NCBI GenBank assembly: GCA_001464545.1
Contig: LNFC01000025.1
Location: forward strand, 17,380-81,379
Direction of reading: 5' to 3'
Source of the DNA: Acidobacteria bacterium Ga0077551
Lineage (GTDB): Bacteria; Pseudomonadota; Alphaproteobacteria; Caulobacterales; Hyphomonadaceae
Length of the DNA stretch: 64,000 bases
Below are positions 34,000 through 43,241 of the stretch, one piece after another. Made by a program: the position numbers and the translations under genes. Each line of letters starts with the position of its first letter. Positions within the stretch are counted from its first letter, which is position 1. The notes beneath the pieces are model-generated. The model was given only the letters and a program-made list of their open reading frames with translations. It had not been told where the DNA came from and ran no database searches.

Positions 34000-34085
34000 A
34001 TGAACGACCAGGACTACCCACGCGCTCAGCTGAAACCTGGATGTTCTTTGCCGCAGGCGTGATCCTCGGCGGCATCTTCTTCTGA
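34000..34085 (+). pseudogene. Possible frameshifted small membrane-protein gene in the psp leader
   Basis: An ATG with AAGAAG just upstream opens MNDQDYPRAQLKPG..., ending after 20 codons. In another phase the same DNA encodes AETWMFFAAGVILGGIFF followed by a stop, a convincing short membrane helix. Joining the two needs one extra base near 34028. The combination suggests a 28-residue single-helix protein disrupted by an indel or by a sequencing error. The whole stretch lies between the sigma-54 promoter and pspA. Confidence 0.35.
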
Positions 34086-34111
34086 TCCGGGACCAAGAAA
34101 GGAAACTGACA

Positions 34112-34795
34112 ATGGGTCTCTTCTCCCGCCTCGGCGACATCATCAACTCCAACCTCAACGCGATGCTGGACGGCGCCGAAAACCCCGAAAAAATCGCCCG
34201 GCTGATCATCCAGGAAATGGAAGATACGCTGGTCGAAGTGCGCACCTCTGCGGCGCGCGCCATGGCCGACAAGAAGGAAATGGAACGCGAAATCGTCCAC
34301 TTCTCGGCCTCGCGTGACGACTGGGCCGCCAAGGCCGAACTCGCCATCGACAAGGGCCGCGAGGACCTTGCCCGCGGCGCGCTGCTCGCCAAGCAGAAAT
34401 CGGAAACCGAAATCGTCCGCCGCCAGGAGGCGATGGTGATTGCCGAGGAAGCCTTCCTGCGCCGCCAGGAAGACCTTGTAAAACTGCAGGCGAAACTCGA
34501 CGAAGCGAAAGCCAAGCACCGCGCCCTCGTGATGCGCCGCGAAGCTGCCGAGCAACGCATCCGCATGCGCAGCCAGCTCTATGATGGCCGCGCCGACGAA
34601 GCGATCCTGCGCTATAATCAGCTGGAACGCAAAGTCGACGAGATGGAAGCCTATGCGGACACGATCCGCGGCGGTGAGCCGGGTCTCGCGCAGGAGTTTG
34701 CCGAACTCGAGCAGAACGAGTCGGTCGAGAAGGAACTCGCAGCGCTGAAAGCCCGCAAAGGCAAGCCGGCGTCCGGCAAGAAGACGGAGGGCTGA
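34112..34795 (+). CDS. pspA: Phage shock protein A
   Basis: The 227-aa protein is a PspA/IM30-family coiled-coil protein. It starts with the amphipathic helix MGLFSRLGDIINSNLNAML, then helical segments such as IARLIIQEMEDTLVEVRT and RRQEAMVIAEEAFLRRQEDL. PspA binds stressed membranes as ESCRT-III-like oligomers and inhibits PspF in the absence of stress. Length and helix order are normal. It is the first gene of a tight operon with a 37-aa gene, pspB and pspC, behind a sigma-54 promoter. Confidence 0.95.
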   Translation: MGLFSRLGDIINSNLNAMLDGAENPEKIARLIIQEMEDTLVEVRTSAARAMADKKEMEREIVHFSASRDDWAAKAELAIDKGREDLARGALLAKQKSETEIVRRQEAMVIAEEAFLRRQEDLVKLQAKLDEAKAKHRALVMRREAAEQRIRMRSQLYDGRADEAILRYNQLERKVDEMEAYADTIRGGEPGLAQEFAELEQNESVEKELAALKARKGKPASGKKTEG

Positions 34796-34798
34796 TCG

Positions 34799-34912
34799 AT
34801 GTTGATGTCGATAGCCTGCCTCGCCGGCGTCCTCGCGCTCATCTGCGCCCCGGGCCTGATTGCCGAAAGCCGCGCAACGGCCGCCGCCCGCCGGGCTGAG
34901 GGAGACACCTGA
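34799..34912 (+). CDS. 37-aa membrane protein between pspA and pspB
   Basis: This small gene begins three bases after the pspA stop. A GGAGGG ribosome-binding site lies within the last pspA codons, and its stop overlaps the pspB start (TGATG). The peptide is MLMSIACLAGVLALICAPGL followed by IAESRATAAARRAEGDT: one hydrophobic helix and a short mixed-charge tail. The exact packing and good ribosome-binding site argue that it is translated. It could assist PspB/PspC or PspA at the membrane, which is inference. Confidence 0.62.
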   Translation: MLMSIACLAGVLALICAPGLIAESRATAAARRAEGDT

Positions 34913-35178
34913 TGGATGAAGCTGCCATCGTCCTGGTCGCCGTCATGGGGATCGTCTCGATCTTCATCATCCTGCCAGCGATGATCTTCCACTACGTCAC
35001 GCTGTGGCGTCGGCAGAAGACGCTGCAACCGGATGACGAGCGGATGCTCGAAGACCTATGGCGGTCTGCCAAAGCGATGGAGCGGCGCATCGAGTCCCTC
35101 GAAGCGCTGCTCGAAAAAAATGAGGCGGACGCCCCGCGCCGTCCGCCTCGCCCCACCCGCACAACGTTCGAAGAATGA
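34912..35178 (+). CDS. pspB: Phage shock protein B
   Basis: The 88-aa protein has one N-terminal helix (IVLVAVMGIVSIFIILPAMIF), the PspB-type HYVTLWRRQKTLQPDDERM region and a coiled coil (LWRSAKAMERRIESLEALL). PspB acts with PspC in the inner membrane to sense stress and release PspF from PspA. Its start overlaps the stop of the 37-aa gene and its stop overlaps an in-frame ATG ahead of pspC, so the whole block is translationally coupled. Confidence 0.9.
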   Translation: MDEAAIVLVAVMGIVSIFIILPAMIFHYVTLWRRQKTLQPDDERMLEDLWRSAKAMERRIESLEALLEKNEADAPRRPPRPTRTTFEE

Positions 35179-35189
35179 GAGGCCGCCCG

Positions 35190-35606
35190 ATGTCCCGCCC
35201 CTACGATCCCTATAGCTCTCCCAACCCGAAACGCTTTTATCGTTCGCGTACTGACAAGGTGATCAGCGGCGTCTGCGCCGGTCTCGCCGAGCGGTATGAC
35301 TGGGACGTGACACTCGTGCGCGTGATCGCTGTCCTGCTGCTCCTGTTCGTGGCCGGTCCCCTGATCTTCGTCGCCTATCTCGTGGTTGCTATGATCACGC
35401 CCTACGCACCGGCCGGCTACGGCAATTTCTCCGCCGACGAAGACGCCTTCTGGCGCGGCGTCTCGGACCGGCCGCGCGCCACCTTCGGCGCCATCAAATA
35501 CTCCTTCATGGATCTCGAAGAGCGCCTGAAGAACATCGAACGCACCGTTACCTCGGACGAATGGCGCCTGCGCCAGGAATTCAAGGACCTCGAAAAAGGC
35601 AACTGA
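35190..35606 (+). CDS. pspC: Phage shock protein C with extended C-terminal tail
   Basis: The 138-aa protein has the PspC domain: RFYRSRTDKVISGVCAGLAE, then YDWDVTLVRVIAVLLLLFV and a second hydrophobic stretch. The C-terminal 60 residues are soluble and end in a coiled coil with ERTVTSDEWRLRQEFKDLE. A closely similar tail occurs in the small protein at 9579-9806. The start was set at the ATG with GAGAGG upstream; an ATG at 35175 overlapping the pspB stop would add five residues. Confidence 0.9.
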   Translation: MSRPYDPYSSPNPKRFYRSRTDKVISGVCAGLAERYDWDVTLVRVIAVLLLLFVAGPLIFVAYLVVAMITPYAPAGYGNFSADEDAFWRGVSDRPRATFGAIKYSFMDLEERLKNIERTVTSDEWRLRQEFKDLEKGN

Positions 35607-35661
35607 CACCTGCCCTTCCTGCCACCGCCAACCAGCGACTTTCCGACCAAGGACCGGACCG

Positions 35662-35847
35662 ATGACCAAGGGGACACTTCTTCGCAACAACCGGCTGCTT
35701 GGCGCCCTCGCCCTGGCGGTTCTGGTTGCGGCGCTTACCGTCGCGCACTTTCAGGGCGGCATCTCGATGGAGCTTGGCGAAATGCTGCTGAGCGTCCAGT
35801 CGCAACACGAAGACGGCCTCGTCGTCTCCTTCGTGCAGGCGCCCTGA
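35662..35847 (+). CDS. Small membrane protein at the end of the psp cluster
   Basis: The 61-aa product has a basic start (MTKGTLLRNNR), one helix (LLGALALAVLVAALTVAHF) and a polar tail. AAGGA precedes the ATG. It follows pspC by 55 bases on the same strand and could be a further psp operon member. No family is recognised and no terminator is seen between it and pspC. Confidence 0.6.
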   Translation: MTKGTLLRNNRLLGALALAVLVAALTVAHFQGGISMELGEMLLSVQSQHEDGLVVSFVQAP

Positions 35848-35853
35848 CCATCT

Positions 35854-37704
35854 TCAGCCGCGCTTCAGTATGCGGAACACGAAGCGCAGCGGACTGACAG
35901 CCCGAAGCGCCGGCAAGGATGCTGGAATGGGCGAACCGGTAAGCTGCGCCGCCAGAACGTCCGCCGCCCAAGGCGCCCAGGTGAAGCCCCGCGCCCCGTA
36001 TCCGCTGGCAACATAAACACCCGGAAGGAGAGGGGCGTCCGTATCTACGGCACGCCCCTTTTTCATCGGCGCAAAAAGCTCGAGCGCAGCCGGGTAATCC
36101 GGCACCGCGCCGATCAGCGGCAGGCGGTCCGGCGTCGTCGCGCGGAGGCTGGCGCGGGACTGGACGCCCGCCTCACGCGCCGCACGGACCCAATACGGCG
36201 AGAGCCGCTCAAGGCCTTCAAGATTCTCGGCGCGCGCCTCGACCGTGCCGCCCGGCGCAAAATCCGTTCCCGACGGCCCGAACGTTGCGCCCCAGAGCCG
36301 CTGCGGCCCGAGCGCCAACGCATAGCTGCCGGAGGCAGCCGCTGACGGCGGCGCGTTCACCGGCGTCTCCAGAAAATCCACCTGCCCCAACCGTGCCTCC
36401 AGCGGAAGCGACGGCGCAAGAGCCGCCGCCGCCATGCCGTTCGCAAAGATGATCGCCTCAAACGACCGTCCGTTGACGGAGCGTTGCGCCAGATCAACCA
36501 CCGGCTCGCCGCCGAAATGACAGGTGCCCCCCTTCAGCAGCCGCGCCACGAGCTGGGGCGGACGCAGGATCAGGGCCCGCTTGTGCAGGAGGCCGCCGCC
36601 CCGCGCCGCTTCGAGATATTCGAACGGCAGCGGCGGGTCGGCGAGCAGCTTTTCAAAGCGCGCGCGTTCGGCGTCGTTGCGCGGAGACTGGAGCACATCC
36701 GTCTCCTCCGCCTCCGGCATATCGCGGTAGACATCGCGCGCGGCGAGATAGGCACCCAGCAGCAGGCCTGCCTCGGCCGTATCGCCGGCATCGAGGCGCG
36801 GCATAAGCAGCGCCAACGGATTGCCGCTCGCGCCGCTCGCGGGTCGCGGAGCCGGATCGAAAACTTCGGCCTCGATGCCCCTGCCCTTCAAGGCCTGCGC
36901 GAGGGCAGCGCCTGCAATCCCCGCGCCGAGGATAGCCACGCGGGCCGGAGCGGCGGGCGGCCCACGCATCCCGAACGTATCGGCCGCCGCAACCGGCGCC
37001 AGCACCAGCCGCGCCTCCAGCCGCTCGCGCTTGCGGCCATGGCCTTCAGCTTTCGAAACCTCGAACCCCGCGTCAGCAAGCCCGCGCCGCACCGCGCCGG
37101 CCACGGTGAATGTGCCCAGCCGTGCGCACGGCGCCGATCGCGCGGCGAGATCGGGATAGAGTCCTGCGTGCCACATGTCGTCATTCTTCGCCGGACTGAA
37201 CCCGTCGAGGAACCAGGCATCCGCCCTGAAGGCGCTCTGCGCCAGCGTCTCGCGGATATCGCCGAGATGCAGGATGAGGCGCACGCCGTCTTCCGGAAAT
37301 GCAATGCTCCGTACACCGCGCACCGGGTCTGGCCAGCGCGCCGTCAGCGCGTCTGCCAGATCGCTAAGTTCAGGCCAGGCCGACAGCGCGCGGGCAGCGT
37401 CTTCGCGGCGCAGGGGATAGGCTTCAAAACTGACGAAGGTGAGCTGCGCCGCGGGTGTGGGACGATGCGCCCGCCAGAGTTGCCAGAGCGCGAGGAAATT
37501 GAGGCCAGTGCCGAAACCCGTCTCCGCCACGGTGAACTCAGTGCGGCCTTCCCAGGATTCCGGCAAGCCGCACCCGTTCAGAAACACTGCCCGCGTTTCG
37601 GCGAGGCCGTCCTGTGCAGAGAAATAGACGTCGTCGTGGCGGCGCGCGTGCGGCGCGCCGTCGTCCGTCCAGTCCAGTTCAGGATGCAGAAGCAGGCGGG
37701 CCAT
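35854..37704 (-). CDS. mnmC: Bifunctional tRNA mnm5s2U methyltransferase/oxidoreductase MnmC
   Basis: The 616-aa protein carries out the last steps of wobble uridine modification in tRNA. The N-terminal MnmD half has the SAM site [20 protein letters not shown] near residue 62 and the [17 protein letters not shown] motif. The C-terminal FAD half begins near residue 255 with [19 protein letters not shown] and includes [16 protein letters not shown]. It ends with [20 protein letters not shown]. Both domains appear intact at normal length. Confidence 0.93.
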   Translation of the reverse strand: MARLLLHPELDWTDDGAPHARRHDDVYFSAQDGLAETRAVFLNGCGLPESWEGRTEFTVAETGFGTGLNFLALWQLWRAHRPTPAAQLTFVSFEAYPLRREDAARALSAWPELSDLADALTARWPDPVRGVRSIAFPEDGVRLILHLGDIRETLAQSAFRADAWFLDGFSPAKNDDMWHAGLYPDLAARSAPCARLGTFTVAGAVRRGLADAGFEVSKAEGHGRKRERLEARLVLAPVAAADTFGMRGPPAAPARVAILGAGIAGAALAQALKGRGIEAEVFDPAPRPASGASGNPLALLMPRLDAGDTAEAGLLLGAYLAARDVYRDMPEAEETDVLQSPRNDAERARFEKLLADPPLPFEYLEAARGGGLLHKRALILRPPQLVARLLKGGTCHFGGEPVVDLAQRSVNGRSFEAIIFANGMAAAALAPSLPLEARLGQVDFLETPVNAPPSAAASGSYALALGPQRLWGATFGPSGTDFAPGGTVEARAENLEGLERLSPYWVRAAREAGVQSRASLRATTPDRLPLIGAVPDYPAALELFAPMKKGRAVDTDAPLLPGVYVASGYGARGFTWAPWAADVLAAQLTGSPIPASLPALRAVSPLRFVFRILKRG

Positions 37705-37751
37705 TGCGCCGAATTAACCTGCGCGGGGTGTCTTGAGTAGGGGGTTTGCGC

Positions 37752-37776
37752 GGAACCCGTCCCGCAAACCTGCGTT
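37752..37776 (+). promoter_or_regulatory. Candidate general-stress (EcfG/SigT-type) promoter
   Basis: GGAAC (37752-37756) and CGTT (37773-37776) are separated by 16 bp, matching the alphaproteobacterial general stress promoter. It lies 47 bases before the ATG of the CsbD gene. CsbD proteins are typical general stress products, so context and motif agree. Confidence 0.7.
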
Positions 37777-37823
37777 GTTCGAATGTCCGCAATTCGTGCG
37801 GCGCAACAGAAAGGAAACTCCTC

Positions 37824-37997
37824 ATGGACAAGGAACATCTGAAGGGCGAGGCCAAAAAGGCGGAAGGCCACATCAAGGACGGCGTCGGCAAGCTGACTGG
37901 CAACGAGAAGCTGCAGGCCGAAGGCAAGATGGACAAGGCCGAAGGCGAAGTCCGCAAGAAAGTCGGCGACGTGAAGGACGCTTTCAAGAAGAAGTAG
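37824..37997 (+). CDS. CsbD-family stress protein
   Basis: The 57-aa hydrophilic protein consists of CsbD repeats: HLKGEAKKAEGHIKDGVGKL, TGNEKLQAEGKMDKAEGEV and a Lys-rich end. The family is strongly induced in general stress responses in Bacillus and alphaproteobacteria, but its activity is unknown. AAGGAAAC precedes the ATG. The open frame extends upstream, but that part contains the promoter. Confidence 0.92.
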   Translation: MDKEHLKGEAKKAEGHIKDGVGKLTGNEKLQAEGKMDKAEGEVRKKVGDVKDAFKKK

Positions 37998-38110
37998 GCC
38001 GAAGGCCGGTTGCGGCTCTTGTCTGCATAAGTGCTATTGGCTGATGGCCATTGCCCTTTGTTGCCGCCCACTCCACTTTCGTGTCAACGAACACGAAGGT
38101 GGAGTTTGGC

Positions 38111-38398
38111 ATGACCGATATAGTTGTAACGCGCGAGGATGGCCCCACCGGCGGGCGGTACCTGACCACCATAGACGGCCATACCGCCGAAATGACCTAT
38201 TCGAAGGCGGGCGCCACTCGGTCGATCATTGATCATACCGGCGTGCCGGATGCGCTCCGCGGCAAGGGCGCTGGGCAAGCGCTTGTCAAACGCGCGGTGG
38301 AAAACGCCCGCGCGGCCGGGATCAAGATCATACCGCTCTGCCCCTTCGCCAAGGCGCAAATCGGGAAGCACCCCGACTGGCAGGACGTGCTCGCATGA
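38111..38398 (+). CDS. YjdJ/GNAT-type N-acetyltransferase, first of a tandem pair
   Basis: The 95-aa protein is the compact single-motif acetyltransferase type. It has GRYLTTIDGHTAEMTYSKAG, then HTGVPDALRGKGAGQALVKR as the acetyl-CoA loop (RGKGAG) and KIIPLCPFAKAQIGKHPDW at the end. Its stop overlaps the start of the second copy (ATGA), and that gene overlaps the YcgN gene in the same way, so the three are one coupled operon. The substrate is unknown. Confidence 0.85.
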   Translation: MTDIVVTREDGPTGGRYLTTIDGHTAEMTYSKAGATRSIIDHTGVPDALRGKGAGQALVKRAVENARAAGIKIIPLCPFAKAQIGKHPDWQDVLA

Positions 38399-38673
38399 CC
38401 CACGACATCCAGCATGATTCCGTCCGCCAGCGATACTTTGTAGTGATCGACGGCGTCGAAGCTTATCTCACCTACGAGCGCCCAAAATCCGGCCACCGGC
38501 ACATCACGCATACGATCGTGCCCGATGCGCTCGGCGGTCGCGGCCTCGGCAAGCGGCTAGTCACGCAGATCATGAAGGATGTGATCATTGCGAAAGAAAC
38601 GGTCTCCTCGTCCTGTTGGTTTGCGAGCGGCCTGATCGACAAGACCCCGGAATGGGCCGGTCTCAGCGCATGA
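38395..38673 (+). CDS. YjdJ/GNAT-type N-acetyltransferase, second of a tandem pair
   Basis: The 92-aa protein is a diverged paralogue of its upstream neighbour. It reads [38 protein letters not shown] as the acetyl-CoA loop (GGRGLG) and [17 protein letters not shown] at the end. The loop glycines are kept, while the PxCPF motif of the first copy has become SSCWF. The pair may form a heterodimer, which is inference. Confidence 0.83.
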   Translation: MTHDIQHDSVRQRYFVVIDGVEAYLTYERPKSGHRHITHTIVPDALGGRGLGKRLVTQIMKDVIIAKETVSSSCWFASGLIDKTPEWAGLSA

Positions 38674-39122
38674 CTTCCCTTCCCTTCTGGAAAACCAAAC
38701 GCCTCGACCAGATGGACGAGGCCGAATGGGAATCGCTCTGCGATGGCTGCGCGAAGTGCTGCCTCCTGAAGCTCGAGGACGAAGACACCGGCGAGATCGC
38801 CTATACCAAGCTGCACTGCCGCTTGCTGGACGCCGGCACCTGCCAGTGTTCGGACTATGCCAACCGCAAGCTGCATGTGCCGGACTGCGTGAAGCTGACA
38901 CCGGCCGGCATCGAGGAAATCCGCTGGATGCCCTCGACCTGCGCCTACCGCCTTGTCAACGAAGGCAAGGACCTGCCCGAGTGGCATCACCTGCGCTGCG
39001 GCGACCGCGAGCGGGTCCATACCGAGGGTCATTCAGTCCGTGGCCGGACGGTCTCTGAAGAGACGGTGTTCGACGAAGACCAGGAGGACTGGATCGTCGA
39101 TTGGGAAGGTAACGAGCCCTAG
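38670..39122 (+). CDS. YcgN-family cysteine cluster protein (UPF0260)
   Basis: The 150-aa protein has a cysteine-rich core: [13 protein letters not shown] near residue 27, [17 protein letters not shown] and HVPDCVKL. This is the UPF0260/YkgJ-like CxxCxxCC zinc- or iron-cluster family. It ends in an acidic tail. The start overlaps the second acetyltransferase stop (ATGA). Function is unestablished. Its stop overlaps the convergent acyltransferase gene by four bases. Confidence 0.9.
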   Translation: MTSLPFWKTKRLDQMDEAEWESLCDGCAKCCLLKLEDEDTGEIAYTKLHCRLLDAGTCQCSDYANRKLHVPDCVKLTPAGIEEIRWMPSTCAYRLVNEGKDLPEWHHLRCGDRERVHTEGHSVRGRTVSEETVFDEDQEDWIVDWEGNEP

Positions 39123-40321
39123 AGCGCGGTATCGACCGGTTTGAGCGGCTTGGACGAGCCGTAACCCGGCGCGAAGAACGGCCCCGTGGCCCAGCGGACC
39201 AGTTGCGCGGCGCTGTCATCGGCGAGCCAACGATAAGCCCGCGCGGCAGGCCGGTCTGACTTCACCCAGCGCCCTTCCCGGAATTGGAAGTAAAGGATGC
39301 TGAGGCTCAGCGCCGCGAGCGTCGACCAGACCATGCGTGCCGGATCGGGCGCCGAGGCAGGGTCGGGCAGCTTGACGGCATAGAGAAGGACATTGCCGAA
39401 GCAGAACGTGAACAGGCTCGTCTGCCCGAAGATCATCCAGAAGGATTTCGCGCCGATGCCGGCCAGCCGCCGCAGCGCGCTGAACACTTCGATGAAAACA
39501 ATCGCTGCCGTGCAGCCGAACAGCAGGTAAAGCGGGTGATTGGTATTGCGCAGCGTGATGCGCTCGGCCGGCTCAAGCAAGTTGTGACCGCCGGCGATGA
39601 TCCAGGTGGCCGTGGCCGCGAGCATCGCGAGGAAGCCTGCGCGCAGCGCCCAGCCCGGACCCGACAACAGGAATTCGCGACCCGGCCGGCTTTGCCAAAC
39701 GCGGCCCAGCAGCATGCCGAAGACAACGAAGCCCAGGCCATGGATGACGGATGGTCCCGTATGACCAGTATACTCACCGCCATAGAGGAAGGCGGAAAGC
39801 GTCGCCGAACCCGCGAAGCCCTGAATTGGGGGGATATGGGAGATCAGCGGGAAAGCCGCCTGGATAAGAAGGCAGACAGCCACCAGCGGCCAGATGCCAT
39901 GGCGCACGCTGACGGCCACCAGTAGGGGCGCCGTCAGCAGAAGAGCCGCGTAGAACTTGAGGATATCCGTGTACGGCGTGTCGCCCAGGAACAGGGCGCA
40001 GCGGATGAAATAGGTGAACGGCAAGCCCGCCGCGATGCACATCGCCGCGCAGGTCAGCACATAGAGGGCCCAGCACTGAACAGCGCGGGTCAGCAGGCGC
40101 TGGACGATCTCGGTCTGGCGGCCGGCGGCATACTGACGGGCATAGACCAGCTGCAGCATGCAACCGAAGAGGCAGAAGAACACCGGCGGAGAGACAGCGA
40201 GGAAGAACCTGAGCGCTGAAACTGCGGCGCCTTCCTGAACGTTCGCGCCCATCAGCGCGTGCCCGAGGATCACGAAAATGATCGCGACCGACCGGGCAAG
40301 GTCTATCCCCAGATACCGCAT
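39119..40321 (-). CDS. Acyltransferase-3/OpgC-like integral membrane protein
   Basis: The 400-aa protein begins [22 protein letters not shown], the start of acyltransferase-3 proteins with the catalytic His in helix 1. About ten hydrophobic helices follow. Such proteins O-acylate envelope glycans or lipids. The start was set at this Met; an upstream in-frame extension of 14 residues lacks family features. The substrate is unknown. It is divergent from xerC across 120 bases. Confidence 0.8.
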   Translation of the reverse strand: MRYLGIDLARSVAIIFVILGHALMGANVQEGAAVSALRFFLAVSPPVFFCLFGCMLQLVYARQYAAGRQTEIVQRLLTRAVQCWALYVLTCAAMCIAAGLPFTYFIRCALFLGDTPYTDILKFYAALLLTAPLLVAVSVRHGIWPLVAVCLLIQAAFPLISHIPPIQGFAGSATLSAFLYGGEYTGHTGPSVIHGLGFVVFGMLLGRVWQSRPGREFLLSGPGWALRAGFLAMLAATATWIIAGGHNLLEPAERITLRNTNHPLYLLFGCTAAIVFIEVFSALRRLAGIGAKSFWMIFGQTSLFTFCFGNVLLYAVKLPDPASAPDPARMVWSTLAALSLSILYFQFREGRWVKSDRPAARAYRWLADDSAAQLVRWATGPFFAPGYGSSKPLKPVDTAL

Positions 40322-40441
40322 GCGTCCCTCCACCGTGGCGCCTGTTCGCCGGACGCCGAGCAATTAACGCACCAACCAGCGAAATCCCCGGACCTGCTGG
40401 GCTTCAACCAGCGCTTAAGGTAAACAGTCCACACTCGGGAC

Positions 40442-41341
40442 ATGGACGTCCTGCCCGCCTTCCTCTCACATCTCGGCAACGAGCGCCGCATGGCGGCCAA
40501 GACGGTCGAGGCCTATGGCTCGGACCTTGCGATGTTCTTCGGGTTCCTGCGCCTGCATCTGGGCACCGAGCCCAGCCTCAAGGCGCTCGCCGGCCTCAAG
40601 GCGCGCGACATCCGAGCCTATCTCGCCGCGCGCCGCCGCGACGGCCTTTCCGACGCCTCGATTGCGCGCCTCTTGTCCTCGATCAAGGCACTCTACCGCT
40701 GGATGAGCCGCGCGCACGGGCTCGAGAATGCCGAGATCGGGTACCTGCAAGGGCCCCGCCGCGCGCCGCGCCTGCCCCGTCCGGTGTCGATCGAAGCGGC
40801 CAAGGACATCCTGCACGAGGCCGAGACAGAACCGGACGCCGAACCGTGGATCGCCGCGCGCGATCTCGCCGTGCTCTCGCTGCTCTATGGCGGCGGCCTG
40901 CGCATTTCCGAAGCACTCAGCCTGACCGGCGCTGACCTCCCGGCTCCGGAGCGCCTGCGCGTCTCTGGCAAGGGCGGCAAGGTACGGCTCGTGCCTCTAA
41001 TCGCGCCGGTGCGCGAGGCGATCAACCAATATGGCAAACTCTGCCCCTACGCCCTCACGAAAAGCGGCGCCCTGTTCCGGGGCGCCAAGGGCGGCCCCCT
41101 CAGTCCACGGATCATCCAGGGCCGGATGCAGATGCTGCGCGGGCTTCTCGGTCTGCCGGAAACCGCGACGCCGCATGCCTTACGCCATGCATTCGCGACG
41201 CACCTTCTCGCCAATGGAGCAGACCTGCGCGCAATCCAGACCCTGCTTGGTCACGCCTCTTTGTCGACGACGCAGGTTTATACCGGCGTAGACTCAAGCC
41301 GCCTGCGCGCCGTGCACGCCGCCGCCCATCCGCGCGCCTGA
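40442..41341 (+). CDS. xerC: Tyrosine recombinase XerC
   Basis: The 299-aa recombinase has an N-terminal SAM-like core-binding domain (FLSHLGNERRMAAKTVEAYG). The catalytic set is Arg in YGGGLRISEALSL, Lys in VSGKGGKVRLVPL, H-x-x-R in TPHALRHAFATHLL, His in LLGHASLSTTQ and the nucleophile Tyr in VYTGVD. XerC with XerD resolves chromosome dimers at dif. No phage or island genes are nearby, and its length is that of XerC, so it is treated as the chromosomal enzyme. Confidence 0.9.
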   Translation: MDVLPAFLSHLGNERRMAAKTVEAYGSDLAMFFGFLRLHLGTEPSLKALAGLKARDIRAYLAARRRDGLSDASIARLLSSIKALYRWMSRAHGLENAEIGYLQGPRRAPRLPRPVSIEAAKDILHEAETEPDAEPWIAARDLAVLSLLYGGGLRISEALSLTGADLPAPERLRVSGKGGKVRLVPLIAPVREAINQYGKLCPYALTKSGALFRGAKGGPLSPRIIQGRMQMLRGLLGLPETATPHALRHAFATHLLANGADLRAIQTLLGHASLSTTQVYTGVDSSRLRAVHAAAHPRA

Positions 41342-41343
41342 AA

Positions 41344-42516
41344 CTAAGGGCTGAGCGCCGCCGTGATGGCGTCCGCCAGCAAACGGCCGCTCGGCGTCAG
41401 GCGCAGCTCCGCGCCCTCCAGCACCGCCCAGCCCTTGTCGGCAAACACCGCGATCTTGTCGCGCGGCACCGGCACGCCGGACACCACTTCGACGCGCCGC
41501 AGGTCTACGCCCTCCCCCGCGCGCAGGCCCATCGCAAGCAGTTCGCGCGCGACTTCCAGCGGCTCCAGCCGCGACGCATCGCCCCAGCCACTCTGCAGCG
41601 CCTGCACGTTCGCAATGTATGCTTCCGGCCGCCGCTCAGCTTCGCTGGCATAGCGCCCGCCGCCGACCGAGATGCGTCCATGTGCGCCGGGGCCGACGCC
41701 GATCCAGTCCCCGCCGCGCCAATAGGTCAGGTTGTGCCGGGACTGGTGCGCGGGCGAGGCGGCATGGTTGGACACTTCATAGGCCGGAAGGCCGGCCGCC
41801 GCCGTAACGCTCTGGGTCAACTCATAAAGATCCGCCTGCGCATCATCGCCCATCGGCGATATATCGCCGCGCGCGGCGGCCAGGCCGAACGGTGTCTTCG
41901 CCTCAAAGGTCAGTTCGTACAAAGACAGATGCGGCGCGCCGAGGGCAAGCGCATCCTTCAGTTCGCCTTCCCAGCTCGCCGGGCTCTGGCCCGGGCGCGC
42001 GTAGATCAGATCGATCGAGACGGACGGAAACACCTTCAGCGCGCGCTTCACCGCTTCGGCCGCCGAGACGGCATCATGGTCGCGTCCGAGAAAGGCGAGC
42101 GAGGAATCGCGCAACGACTGCACGCCGATCGACAGGCGCGTCACCCCGGCTCTCTGCAGGCCGAGAAGATCCGCCCGCAGAACATCATTGGGATTGGCTT
42201 CCAGCGTAATCTCGGCGCCGCGCTTGATGCCGAACGTCTCTGACGCCGCCAGCAGGATCGTTCCCAACTCGTCCGGCCGCAACAGCGCCGGGGTCCCACC
42301 GCCGAAGTAAACCGTGTCTAGCCCGCCATGCTGCGGCATCCTTGGCCGGTGCGCATGGATGTCTGCGGCGATGGCCTCGACCAGCGGTCCGCTGTCACGG
42401 TCCTTGGCGGCGTAGACGTTGAAGTCGCAATACGGGCAGATGCGTGCGCAGTAGGGCCAGTGCACGTACAGGCCAAAACCGAAATGCGGTCCGAAGGGCG
42501 CGGGGGCATTGGTCAT
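41344..42516 (-). CDS. hemW: Radical SAM heme chaperone HemW
   Basis: The 390-aa protein has the radical SAM cluster motif CARICPYC within [20 protein letters not shown]. It also has [16 protein letters not shown], the HemN/HemW subgroup motif [18 protein letters not shown] and LSLYELTFE. HemW inserts heme into respiratory enzymes; older annotations call it oxygen-independent coproporphyrinogen oxidase. Its ATG overlaps the stop of rdgB (ATGA), the conserved rdgB-hemW coupling. Confidence 0.93.
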   Translation of the reverse strand: MTNAPAPFGPHFGFGLYVHWPYCARICPYCDFNVYAAKDRDSGPLVEAIAADIHAHRPRMPQHGGLDTVYFGGGTPALLRPDELGTILLAASETFGIKRGAEITLEANPNDVLRADLLGLQRAGVTRLSIGVQSLRDSSLAFLGRDHDAVSAAEAVKRALKVFPSVSIDLIYARPGQSPASWEGELKDALALGAPHLSLYELTFEAKTPFGLAAARGDISPMGDDAQADLYELTQSVTAAAGLPAYEVSNHAASPAHQSRHNLTYWRGGDWIGVGPGAHGRISVGGGRYASEAERRPEAYIANVQALQSGWGDASRLEPLEVARELLAMGLRAGEGVDLRRVEVVSGVPVPRDKIAVFADKGWAVLEGAELRLTPSGRLLADAITAALSP

Positions 42517-43136
42517 GGCAGCAGGGCCGCGCGGAGTTTTTTCACGGCGTCGGCGCGGTGGCTCATCGCATGCTTCCGGTCCGGGTCCATCTCGCCGAAG
42601 GTCAGGGTTTCGCCCGCAGCCACGAAAACCGGATCATAGCCGAACCCCCGCGTCCCGCGCGGCGGCCAGACCAGCTGACCGTGCACCTCGCCCTCGAACA
42701 CCGCCTCCTGCCCGTCCGGCCAGGCCACCGCCAGCGCGCAGACAAACTTGGCGGACCGGTCCGGCGACCCACTCGCCTTCAGGGCCTCTTCGACCCGCTG
42801 CATGGCCACGTAAAAGTCGCGCGGCTCGCCCGCCCAGCGGGCCGAATAGATCCCCGGCTCGCCGCCGAGCGCCGTCACTGCCAGACCCGAATCGTCCGAG
42901 AGCGCGGGCAGACCCGAGGCCTTCATCGCGGCGCGCGCCTTGAGCAGCGCATTTCCCGCAAAAGTTGTCTCCGTCTCCTCCGGCTCATCCAGCGCCAGAT
43001 CGAACGCAGAGACCACCTTGAAGCCGTGCGGCTCGAACAGGGCCTTCAATTCTTCGACCTTGCCCTTGTTGTGCGTGGCCGCCAGAAGCGGTCCAGGCGC
43101 GAGTCGTGGGGGCGATTCGGCGGATCGGGCTGCCAT
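42513..43136 (-). CDS. rdgB: Non-canonical purine NTP pyrophosphatase (RdgB/HAM1)
   Basis: The 207-aa enzyme hydrolyses dITP, XTP and similar nucleotides. Its signatures are [18 protein letters not shown] near residue 17, [20 protein letters not shown] near residue 75, and [11 protein letters not shown], followed by [15 protein letters not shown] near the C-terminus. Length is normal. Elsewhere in alphaproteobacteria it usually follows rph directly; here five plus-strand genes separate them. Confidence 0.95.
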   Translation of the reverse strand: MAARSAESPPRLAPGPLLAATHNKGKVEELKALFEPHGFKVVSAFDLALDEPEETETTFAGNALLKARAAMKASGLPALSDDSGLAVTALGGEPGIYSARWAGEPRDFYVAMQRVEEALKASGSPDRSAKFVCALAVAWPDGQEAVFEGEVHGQLVWPPRGTRGFGYDPVFVAAGETLTFGEMDPDRKHAMSHRADAVKKLRAALLP

Positions 43137-43241
43137 TTTGGCTCCATTCTTGCGTTGTGCGCGAACTCATATATCGTTATTCGGTAAAACCGGGACAATG
43201 CACGCGCTGAGTCCGGGTTCATCAACCATCAAGGATAGAGG

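Noticed and set aside
40442..41341. Tyrosine recombinase as the integrase of a mobile island
   Set aside because: Length, N-terminal domain and motifs fit chromosomal XerC, and there is no flanking tRNA, direct repeat or phage gene.
43137..43241. Operator-like palindrome ahead of the DUF2975-XRE pair comparable to that at 2.3 kb
   Set aside because: No inverted repeat of useful length was found in this spacer.
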